Assembly (NCBI GenBank): GCA_948435975.1 | Contig: CAOJHG010000164.1 | Coordinates: forward strand, 1-5,686 | Source: an uncultured Oscillibacter sp. | GTDB taxonomy: Bacteria > Bacillota > Clostridia > Oscillospirales > Oscillospiraceae | Direction of reading: 5' to 3' | DNA length: 5,686 nt | Part shown: piece after piece, positions 1 through 5,088 of the stretch | Layout of the letters: each line of letters begins with the position of its first letter | Position numbering within the stretch: position 1 is the stretch's first letter | Notes under the pieces: generated by a model | What the model saw: the letters and a program-made list of their open reading frames with translations, nothing else | Told to the model about the DNA's origin: nothing | The model's database searches: none | Translations under genes and position numbers: made by a program

Positions 1-1305
1 AAACGGGGACGCCATGACTGCCGGGTCGAACCCAACCCGCTTTGCCAGCAGAGGAAGCGTACATCCCACCAGCTTTGCACATACGACCGTACATACCAGC
101 GTCCCACAGATCACACCCGCTACCTGCACCGTTACCATGGCATTGTGGAACAGCATCCGGTCAATCAGTATCAGCTTCACAAAATTCGCCGCCGCCAGAG
201 TCACGCCGCACACCGCCGCCACCCGCAGCTCCTTCCAGATGACCCGAAGGATATCATGAAATGTAATTTCCCCCAGAGACAAGCCCCGGATCACCGTTAC
301 GCTGGCCTGAGAACCGCAGTTGCCGCCGCTGTCCATCAGCATAGGAATATAGGCCGTCAGAATCGTCGCCGCCGCCAAAGCATTTTCAAAGCTGGCAATG
401 ATCTGTCCCGTGAATGTGGCGGAAATCATCAAAAGCAGAAGCCAGGGAATCCGGGCCTTGTAAGTCTCCAGCGTACTGGTCTTCAAATACGGCTTGTCGG
501 AGGGCAGGATTGCCGCCATTTTCTCGATGTCCTCTGTGACCTCCTCCTGTAGAACGTCCATAGCGTCATCGACTGTGACAATACCCACCAGGCGGTATTC
601 CTTATCTACCACCGGCAGCGCCAAAAAGTCATATTTGCTCAGGGAGCGCGCTACGGCCTCCTGGTCGTCCAGGGTCTGCACCGCAATGAGATTTCGCTCC
701 ATGATGTCCCCAATCACATCATCTTCCTCCGCCAGCAGCAGGGTGCGGATGGTGACAATGCCAATCAAACGCCGTCCGTCGTCAATGACATAGCAAATAT
801 TGATGGTCTCCTTGTCCGGACCGGTACGGCGGATGCGCTTCAAGGCTCCCTCCACCGTCATGGTCTCCTTCAGGTCAACAAACTCTGTGGTCATGATGCT
901 TCCAGCAGAATCCTCCGGATATTTCAGCATTTCGTTGATGCTCTTCCGCATTTCCGGGTCGGAGTGTCGGAGGATGCGCTTGACCACGTTGGCGGGCATC
1001 TCTTCCACGATGTCCACCGTATCATCCAAGTAAAGCTCATCCAGGACTTCCTTTAGTTCCGTATTGGAAAAGCTCTCGATCAGCATCTCCTGCTCGTCGC
1101 TGTCCAGCTCCACAAAGACCTCTGCCGCCAGCTCTTTTGGCAGAAGGCGGAACACAAGAGGCACCTTCCCATCCAAGCTCTGACACAGCGCCGCAATGTC
1201 CGCCGCCTCCATAGGCAGAAACAGATCCCGCAGGTCGGCGTAACGTTTTCGGGTGATATGCTCCTCAATCATCTCCGCTAACTGTCCATTTTCCAAATTA
1301 TACAC
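1..1305 (-). CDS. mgtE: MgtE-family magnesium transporter (3' end outside window)
   Basis: Gated Mg2+ channel of the cytoplasmic membrane that imports Mg2+ and closes when intracellular Mg2+ is high. 435 codons are visible and the family is about 450 residues, so only a short C-terminal tail is missing. Domain order: helical N domain (about 1-130) with the conserved YPEDSAGSIMT segment at 129-139; two CBS domains (about 136-195 and 200-260); a connecting helix; then the membrane domain with hydrophobic segments near 286-305, 310-325, 355-380, 389-415 and one starting near 425. The pore signature PMLMDSGGNCGSQ is at 321-333. Asp427 in FDPAVMASP matches the TM5 aspartate known to bind Mg2+ in this family. 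The start is taken as GTG at 1305-1303 because AAGGAGG (1321-1315) lies 9 bases upstream; the first in-frame ATG (1272-1270) has no such site and would trim the N domain. No frameshift is seen. It stands alone behind an M-box leader and is divergent from the SLH gene. Confidence 0.96.
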   Translation of the reverse strand, partial: MYNLENGQLAEMIEEHITRKRYADLRDLFLPMEAADIAALCQSLDGKVPLVFRLLPKELAAEVFVELDSDEQEMLIESFSNTELKEVLDELYLDDTVDIVEEMPANVVKRILRHSDPEMRKSINEMLKYPEDSAGSIMTTEFVDLKETMTVEGALKRIRRTGPDKETINICYVIDDGRRLIGIVTIRTLLLAEEDDVIGDIMERNLIAVQTLDDQEAVARSLSKYDFLALPVVDKEYRLVGIVTVDDAMDVLQEEVTEDIEKMAAILPSDKPYLKTSTLETYKARIPWLLLLMISATFTGQIIASFENALAAATILTAYIPMLMDSGGNCGSQASVTVIRGLSLGEITFHDILRVIWKELRVAAVCGVTLAAANFVKLILIDRMLFHNAMVTVQVAGVICGTLVCTVVCAKLVGCTLPLLAKRVGFDPAVMASPF

Positions 1306-1314
1306 AGTGCAGGA

Positions 1315-1321
1315 CCTCCTT
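1315..1321 (-). promoter_or_regulatory. Ribosome binding site that fixes the mgtE GTG start
   Basis: AAGGAGG on the minus strand, 9 bases before GTG at 1305. It supports the GTG start over the in-frame ATG 33 bases further in. It lies downstream of the leader terminator, so termination prevents it from being transcribed. Confidence 0.85.
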
Positions 1322-1341
1322 TCTGCCTTCATCATAAATGG

Positions 1342-1376
1342 AAAAACTCCAACCGCCCATTCCGGAACGATTGGAG
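1342..1376 (-). terminator. Riboswitch-controlled intrinsic terminator of the mgtE leader
   Basis: On the minus strand CTCCAATCG (1376-1368) pairs with CGGTTGGAG (1355-1347). This gives a 9-bp stem with one T-G wobble, which can extend inward by further wobbles, and it is followed directly by TTTTT (1346-1342). It lies between the M-box aptamer and the mgtE ribosome binding site, where the expression platform of an Mg2+-off switch belongs. The 5' arm can instead pair with the antiterminator strand at 1416-1426. Confidence 0.88.
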
Positions 1377-1414
1377 AATACACACTCTCAGAAGGGCCGC
1401 TTCGTCTTTCCCCC

Positions 1415-1567
1415 TCTCCACCGTTCAAGCTTTAGCCTCACAAGGCGGTGAAATCGCGTTAGATGATACCTTCGTGTTCGATATCGCCTGTTCAAACCAT
1501 CTTATGATGTCTCCATCACTTCGCGGCAGCGATCCATATCCCTGTGGTAGCCTTACCTACCGGACAC
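1415..1567 (-). ncRNA. M-box (ykoK leader) Mg2+ riboswitch aptamer
   Basis: Read on the minus strand, the segment has the hallmarks of the M-box family (ykoK leader). The 5' part GGTAGGTAAGGCTACC (1561-1546) is followed by GGGATATGGATCGCTGCCGC, matching the conserved AGGTGAGGCTCC...ATATGGAGATACGCTGCTGCC pattern of the Bacillus example as I remember it. The 3' part GTGAGGCTAAAGCTT (about 1442-1428) matches the conserved GTGCTAAAGCT. Gene context agrees, because M-boxes commonly precede mgtE. In known members several Mg2+ ions compact the three-helix fold and free the terminator, lowering expression. The closing helix P1 is weak here: GTCCGGT (1565-1559) may pair with ACGGTGGA (1424-1417) through a bulge. 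Aptamer ends are approximate. Confidence 0.92.
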
Positions 1568-1591
1568 TATGCAGTTTTTCCTGTTTTCCTT

Positions 1592-1620
1592 ATCTTATGC
1601 CGTTTTTCCTCTCCTGTCAA
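1592..1620 (-). promoter_or_regulatory. Sigma-A type promoter for the M-box leader and mgtE
   Basis: Minus strand: a perfect -35 TTGACA (1620-1615), a 17-base spacer, and -10 TAAGAT (1597-1592, 4 of 6 to TATAAT). Transcription would start near 1585, about 20 bases before the aptamer, which is what a riboswitch leader needs. Predicted from sequence only. Confidence 0.8.
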
Positions 1621-1684
1621 GACTCCGTTAAAACTTCCCCGGGAGAATCCTTTCGCTTTCTTGGGCGCACTTCCAATTTATCCC

Positions 1685-1713
1685 TTGACGATGGGGATTC
1701 GGATGTATATAAT
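1685..1713 (+). promoter_or_regulatory. Sigma-A type promoter for the SLH-domain gene
   Basis: Plus strand: -35 TTGACG (1685-1690, 5 of 6), a 17-base spacer, and a perfect -10 TATAAT (1708-1713). The expected start near 1720 gives a 5' UTR of about 38 bases. It is divergent from the mgtE promoter, with 64 bases between the two -35 boxes, so the two RNAs do not overlap. Confidence 0.83.
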
Positions 1714-1744
1714 ATTTCTTAGAATTAGGCAATTTCCGTCGGAA

Positions 1745-1752
1745 AGAGAGGA
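1745..1752 (+). promoter_or_regulatory. Ribosome binding site of the SLH-domain gene
   Basis: AGAGAGGA ends 6 bases before ATG at 1759. It is weaker than the AAGGAGG sites of the other genes here. It sits mostly in the loop of a possible small hairpin, GGAAA (1741-1745) with TTTCC (1754-1758). Confidence 0.65.
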
Positions 1753-1758
1753 TTTTCC

Positions 1759-3141
1759 ATGAAACGCTTTCTTACTATTCTATTCACGACCTTGCTGCTC
1801 ACAACGGCTCTTTGCCTCACCGCTTCCGCCTCCAGCTTTGACGGCGCTGCGGAGGAGCTTTCTGCCATCGGCGTTTTCCGAGGTTCCTCTTCCGGGTTCC
1901 AGCTAGACCAGGTCCCCACCCGCTCCCAGGCCGCCATTATGCTGGTCCGGCTCTACGGCGCGGAAGAAGAGGCCCAGGCCGCATACGCCTCCGGTGAGTT
2001 GAGCCATCCTTTCACTGACGTTGGCGAGACTGCCGCGCCTTACGTGGCCTGGCTGGTCGAAAATGGTCTTGCAAACGGCACCTCTCCCACCACCTTCGGC
2101 GCTGCGGACCCCTGCACGGCCAAGGCTTACACTGTGTTCCTGCTCCGCGCCCTGGGCTACAAGGACGGCGTGGACTTTGCTTTCGCCGACGCGCAGGCAT
2201 TTGGTATGAGCCTGGGTCTGTACACGCCCTCCTCCATCACTGGCGGGACCTTCCTCCGGGATGATTTGGCCGCGCTGACTTACCAGGCTCTGGCATGTGA
2301 TATGAAGGATGGCGGCTCCTACCTCCTGGACAGTCTCATTCAGGACGGCGCTGTTGATTCCGCCGCTGCAAAATCCATCACAGATAAAATTGAGACTTAC
2401 CGTGCTCTTCAGGAAATCACCACAGACACCATGGCCGGCTCCATGGACGCAGATATCAAAATGGCGGGGAAGATTGCCTCTACAATCACCGGACAATCCA
2501 GCGGCACGCCCTTCAATATGTCGGAGAACATGGACCTGACCGCCTCCGGCAGTACGCAGATTGTCCTGAAGGAAGGCGATATGCAGATGGCCATGGACCT
2601 CAGCCTCGCCATGAATGATGAGACAACGGAGGCTGGCTATTGGCTCAAGGACGGTGCAATGTATGTCCGGTCCGGAGATACGGCCTACAAACAGGATATC
2701 CCCGAAATGGCGGAACTCTATCAGGCCGCCATGATGCCGGATACTGCTAACGTACTCCTTCTTCCCTTTCTGAAATCCGCCTCCTCTGCGGCTTCCGGAA
2801 CCAATACCATCTATACTCTCACGCTGAATGACGCCCTTGCCAACAGCTTTTCCAAGAGCGTGGATGAACTGGTTGACCTCATGATTGCGGAGCTTGGCGC
2901 AGATATGGACATGCGCGTTTCTATGAAGAATTCTGCTTTTACCTATACGATTGATAAAGACGGCCAGCTCAAAAACGCCGCCGTGACCTTAAATATGGAT
3001 TTCGACGCAGACGTAAATATGGGTGAAGGGGAACGGGCCGATGTCTATTTCTCTATGCAGATGGATATGAATATGGATGTCAAGGCCACGGGCGAGACTG
3101 TGAAGATCACCTTCCCGGACTTCTCAGGCTTCCTTCAGTGA
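1759..3141 (+). CDS. Secreted protein with SLH-like repeats and a Met-rich C-terminal domain, function unknown
   Basis: 460 residues. The N-terminus is a Sec signal peptide: Lys2-Arg3, a hydrophobic core at about 4-20, and probable cleavage after Ala-Ser-Ala at 22-24. No lipobox precedes Cys19. Residues about 27-178 look like three degenerate S-layer homology repeats: 27-67 (IGVFRG, then TRSQAAIMLVRLYG), 85-134 (FTDV, VAWLVENGLANG, then AKAYTVFLLRALGY) and 140-178. SLH triplets normally bind pyruvylated secondary wall polymer, so surface anchoring is inferred. Residues about 215-460 show alternating-residue stretches typical of amphipathic beta strands (for example 275-285 and 433-441) and resemble, by general look only, secreted LppX/LolA-like or DUF6612-type domains. 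This half has 23 Met, against 4 in the first 224 residues. It has its own promoter and ends in tandem in-frame stops TGA TAA. The neighbouring genes are housekeeping and do not reveal its role. Confidence 0.88.
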   Translation: MKRFLTILFTTLLLTTALCLTASASSFDGAAEELSAIGVFRGSSSGFQLDQVPTRSQAAIMLVRLYGAEEEAQAAYASGELSHPFTDVGETAAPYVAWLVENGLANGTSPTTFGAADPCTAKAYTVFLLRALGYKDGVDFAFADAQAFGMSLGLYTPSSITGGTFLRDDLAALTYQALACDMKDGGSYLLDSLIQDGAVDSAAAKSITDKIETYRALQEITTDTMAGSMDADIKMAGKIASTITGQSSGTPFNMSENMDLTASGSTQIVLKEGDMQMAMDLSLAMNDETTEAGYWLKDGAMYVRSGDTAYKQDIPEMAELYQAAMMPDTANVLLLPFLKSASSAASGTNTIYTLTLNDALANSFSKSVDELVDLMIAELGADMDMRVSMKNSAFTYTIDKDGQLKNAAVTLNMDFDADVNMGEGERADVYFSMQMDMNMDVKATGETVKITFPDFSGFLQ

Positions 3142-3151
3142 TAACGTTTTT

Positions 3152-3217
3152 GCTTGTTAAACGGTCTGAATAAGAACAAACCGGCAACTAATAGATAACA
3201 AGCTGTATAATTCAGAC
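3152..3217. repeat. Two interleaved 8-bp inverted repeats (possible H-type pseudoknot)
   Basis: GCTTGTTA (3152-3159) is complementary to TAACAAGC (3196-3203), and GTCTGAAT (3164-3171) to ATTCAGAC (3210-3217). The arms alternate A-B-A'-B', so the two helices cross, as in an H-type pseudoknot with linkers of 4, 24 and 6 bases. Neither helix extends beyond 8 bp. It starts 10 bases after the SLH gene stop, in its likely 3' UTR. The pairings are directly visible; an RNA role is inference. A DNA site for a dyad-binding protein is also possible. Confidence 0.55.
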
Positions 3218-3237
3218 ACTTTTCTTCTATAAGTATA

Positions 3238-3295
3238 GGAAATCCCCAGGAGCGATAGGCCTGTAAAGCCAATTTGCCCCTGGGGTCTTATTTCC
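3238..3295. terminator. Terminator-like hairpin shared by the convergent SLH gene and trmD
   Basis: CCCCAGG (3244-3250) pairs with CCTGGGG (3279-3285) around a 28-base loop that holds a short GGC/GCC stem. An outer GGAAAT (3238-3243) pairs with ATTTCC (3290-3295) across a 4-base bulge. On the plus strand the main stem is followed by TCTTATTT; on the minus strand by ATTTCC, starting 13 bases after the trmD stop. The T-tracts are poor, so strength is uncertain, but the place between two converging genes suits a two-way terminator. Confidence 0.5.
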
Positions 3296-3298
3296 CAT

Positions 3299-4063
3299 TC
3301 ATAAAAGCTCCTCTGCCGCCAGCTCATCCTTGGCCTGTTGGAGTACCTTTTTCTCTGCTTTTGTTGTCAGTTGGCTCTCGTCGAACTTCGCAAACAAATC
3401 CGGACGGCGGCGCATAGTTCGCTTATAGCTCTCCTTCTTCCGCCAGTCCGCTACCTTCCCATGGTCCCCCGAGAGAAGGATTTCCGGTACTTGCCGGTCA
3501 TGCCATACCGCAGGACGGGAATACTGAGGATATTCTAAAAGGCCATTCCAGTGGGATTCCTCCTCGAAGCACTCCGCGTCCGGCAGCACCCCCGGCACCA
3601 TCCGGCACACCGCATCTGTAAGCGCCATGGCAGGAATCTCCCCGCCAGTGACCACAAAATCTCCTATAGAAATCTCCTCGTTCACGCACTCATCCAGAAA
3701 GCGCTGGTCCACGCCCTCATAATGCCCGCAGACCAAAATCAGATGCTGATGCTGCTCTTTCAGCTCCCGAGCCACCTCCTGGGTAAACGTCCGGCCGCAG
3801 GGGGACAGGAAAATCGTCCATCCAGCGCCATGAGCCTCCACCACATGAGCCCAGCACCGGTACAGCGGGTCTGCCTGCATCACTGCGCCCCGCCCTCCGC
3901 CATAAGGATAATCGTCTACCTGCATCTGCTTATTTGTGGTATACGCCCGGATCTGGTGTGTCCGAATCGCTATACACCCTCTCGCCTGCGCACGGCCAAG
4001 GATACTGACGTTCAGCATGGCGTCCACAGATTCCGGGAATAAGGTCAAAATGTCGATCTCCAT
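3299..4063 (-). CDS. trmD: tRNA (guanine37-N1)-methyltransferase TrmD
   Basis: Cytoplasmic SPOUT-class dimer that uses S-adenosylmethionine to make m1G37 in tRNAs with G36G37, preventing +1 frameshifting. 254 residues, normal length. Family signatures are all present: DDYPYGGGRGAVMQ at 50-63; VCGHYEGVDQR at 111-121, giving Glu116; EEISIGDFVVTGGEIPAMALTD at 129-150, part of the trefoil-knot cofactor site; Arg154 followed by PGVL; then GLLEYPQYSRP at 174-184, SGDHGKV at 198-204 and the RRRPDL tail motif. The position of the Enterobacterial catalytic Asp169 is Glu here in a gap-free alignment by eye. Start ATG at 4063 has GGGAGGG (4078-4072) 8 bases upstream, and lies 1 base after the rimM stop, so translation is probably coupled to rimM. 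The usual downstream rplS is absent; the gene ends facing the SLH gene. Confidence 0.97.
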   Translation of the reverse strand: MEIDILTLFPESVDAMLNVSILGRAQARGCIAIRTHQIRAYTTNKQMQVDDYPYGGGRGAVMQADPLYRCWAHVVEAHGAGWTIFLSPCGRTFTQEVARELKEQHQHLILVCGHYEGVDQRFLDECVNEEISIGDFVVTGGEIPAMALTDAVCRMVPGVLPDAECFEEESHWNGLLEYPQYSRPAVWHDRQVPEILLSGDHGKVADWRKKESYKRTMRRRPDLFAKFDESQLTTKAEKKVLQQAKDELAAEELL

Positions 4064-4064
4064 T

Positions 4065-4556
4065 TTACAGGCCCTCCCAAACGCGAATATCCATCCGGTT
4101 GGCCTCCAAGTCCACAGAGAGAATAAAAGCGTCCTTTACCGCCGGGACCAAGTATTCCCGCACCCCTTGTATTGTATAGACTTTACTGGCAGGATACGTC
4201 TCTACCTTTGTCAATTCCCCGATGCACTCGCCGGTTTCTCCATTGTAGACATCCAGGCCCAGCAGCTCATCGTCGAAATACTCGCCGGGCCCCAGGTCCG
4301 CATCTTCCCTTCGGATATAAAGGTCCTGTCCCCGCAGAGTCCCGGCGGCAGTACGGTCCTCAACGCCAGAAATCTTCATCAGCACCATGCCCTTATGCAC
4401 CCGGCAGGAAACCGGCGTCACCGGCCTTCCGTTCAAATAAAAAGTCTGAAAGCGGGTGAGAAATTCCGGGTCCTGGTTCCAAGGCATGACCCGTAGCTCT
4501 CCCCGAATACCGTGAACGCTCACAATACGCCCTGCACGAATGGTTTCCAGTCTCAT
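4065..4556 (-). CDS. rimM: Ribosome maturation factor RimM
   Basis: 163 residues. RimM binds ribosomal protein uS19 and helps mature the 30S head. The N-terminal beta-barrel domain carries the signature AGRIVSVHGIRGELRV (8-23). The middle has GTLRGQDLYIRRED (72-85) and the linker LGPGEYFDDELLGLDV (88-103). The C-terminal PRC-barrel contains YLVPAVKDAFI (135-145) and ends in EGL, as in the family. The start is ATG at 4556, with AAAGGAG (4570-4564) 7 bases upstream, and it puts the signature at the normal distance from the N-terminus. An in-frame ATG at 4616 would add 20 residues, but it has no ribosome binding site and falls within the predicted -35 box, so I reject it. It is first in a two-gene unit with trmD. 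Confidence 0.96.
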   Translation of the reverse strand: MRLETIRAGRIVSVHGIRGELRVMPWNQDPEFLTRFQTFYLNGRPVTPVSCRVHKGMVLMKISGVEDRTAAGTLRGQDLYIRREDADLGPGEYFDDELLGLDVYNGETGECIGELTKVETYPASKVYTIQGVREYLVPAVKDAFILSVDLEANRMDIRVWEGL

Positions 4557-4591
4557 GAAGGCACTCCTTTGCTGTTTCGATTTATAATGAC

Positions 4592-4620
4592 AGTATACAC
4601 GCTTCCACCGAAACAAGCAA
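4592..4620 (-). promoter_or_regulatory. Probable promoter of rimM-trmD
   Basis: Minus strand: TTGCTT (4620-4615, 3 of 6 to the -35 consensus), a 17-base spacer, then TATACT (4597-4592, 5 of 6 to the -10). It lies directly behind the T-tract of the rplQ terminator and would start transcription near 4585, about 28 bases before the rimM ATG. The -10 and spacing are good and the -35 is weak. Confidence 0.62.
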
Positions 4621-4621
4621 G

Positions 4622-4682
4622 AAAAACCTGTCCCGCAGCGTAAAACAGCCCCCTGACGCAGAAAATTGCATCAGGGGACAGG
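4622..4682 (-). terminator. Intrinsic terminator after rplQ (end of the ribosomal-protein operon)
   Basis: Minus strand, 10 bases after the rplQ stop. Inner hairpin: CCCCTGATGCA (4677-4667) with TGCGTCAGGGG (4660-4650), 11 bp with one wobble and a 6-base loop. Outer pairing: CCTGTCCC (4682-4675) with GGGACAGG (4634-4627), 8 perfect pairs followed at once by TTTTT (4626-4622). The two stems share three C residues (4677-4675), so they compete or form a shortened nested structure. It separates rplQ from rimM. Confidence 0.88.
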
Positions 4683-4692
4683 ATGTGATGAA

Positions 4693-5037
4693 TTATTTCA
4701 CCAGCTCAATAATGGCGGTCTCCGCAGCGTCTCCGCGACGGATGCCAGTACGGATGATGCGGGTATAGCCGCCGTTGCGCTCCGCATAAGTGGGGGCAAT
4801 CTCCTTGAACAGCTTCTTGCAAACATCCTCCCGGGTAATAAAGCTCATAGCCTTCCGATAAGCGGCCAAATCGCTCTTCTTACCCAGGGTAATCATCTTC
4901 TCAGCCAGGGGTTTGATCTCCTTGGCACGGGTGACGGTGGTTTCCATCTTTCCGTAGTCCAGGAAATCCGTGACCTGCTGACGCAACATAGCCATGCGCT
5001 GGTCAGTGGTCTTGCCAAGTTTCCGAGTTCCGGGCAT
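4693..5037 (-). CDS. rplQ: 50S ribosomal protein bL17
   Basis: Structural protein of the large ribosomal subunit, near the polypeptide exit side. 114 residues, typical for the compact Gram-positive form. Recognisable features are the basic N-terminal [20 protein letters not shown] (5-24), the central [17 protein letters not shown] stretch (33-49), and the C-terminal [20 protein letters not shown] (87-106) with the closing IIELV. Start ATG at 5037 has AAGGAGG (5052-5046) 8 bases upstream. It follows rpoA after 51 bases, the standard arrangement at the end of the large ribosomal-protein operon, and is closed by a strong terminator. Confidence 0.98.
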   Translation of the reverse strand: MPGTRKLGKTTDQRMAMLRQQVTDFLDYGKMETTVTRAKEIKPLAEKMITLGKKSDLAAYRKAMSFITREDVCKKLFKEIAPTYAERNGGYTRIIRTGIRRGDAAETAIIELVK

Positions 5038-5088
5038 GTCGGTTTCCTCCTTATCCTCTTAGTAGTGCCGTACCTTAAAAGCCGGCAA
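5038..5088 (-). other. rpoA-rplQ intergenic spacer
   Basis: 51 bases with only the rplQ ribosome binding site (5052-5046). I see no promoter or terminator, consistent with cotranscription. Confidence 0.6.

Noticed and set aside
145..552. 135-codon plus-strand reading frame
   Set aside because: Antisense to the MgtE membrane domain; low-complexity Arg/His-rich translation and no ribosome binding site. A shadow of mgtE.
1474..1722. Plus-strand reading frames of 72-82 codons in the mgtE leader region
   Set aside because: They run antisense through the M-box and both promoters, with no ribosome binding site or recognisable protein.
1799..1825. Lipoprotein signal around Cys19 of the SLH protein
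   Set aside because: The residues before Cys19 (Thr-Ala-Leu) do not fit a lipobox, which needs a small residue at -1; a standard Ala-Ser-Ala cleavage site follows at 22-24.
1903..2496. 197-codon minus-strand reading frame inside the SLH gene
   Set aside because: Antisense to a gene with signal peptide, promoter and domain structure; the translation resembles no family and arises from the codon bias of the real gene.
3139..3217. Stop-codon readthrough stimulated by the pseudoknot 10 bases after the SLH gene stop
   Set aside because: The spacing is suggestive, but TGA is followed at once by an in-frame TAA, so readthrough would add one residue at most.
3551..4496. Plus-strand reading frames of 163 and 186 codons over trmD and rimM
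   Set aside because: Antisense to two unmistakable conserved genes; no start signals and no protein-like pattern.
4557..4616. 20-residue N-terminal extension of RimM from ATG 4616
   Set aside because: No ribosome binding site, and it would start within the -35 box, upstream of the predicted transcription start. ATG 4556 has AAAGGAG at the right distance.
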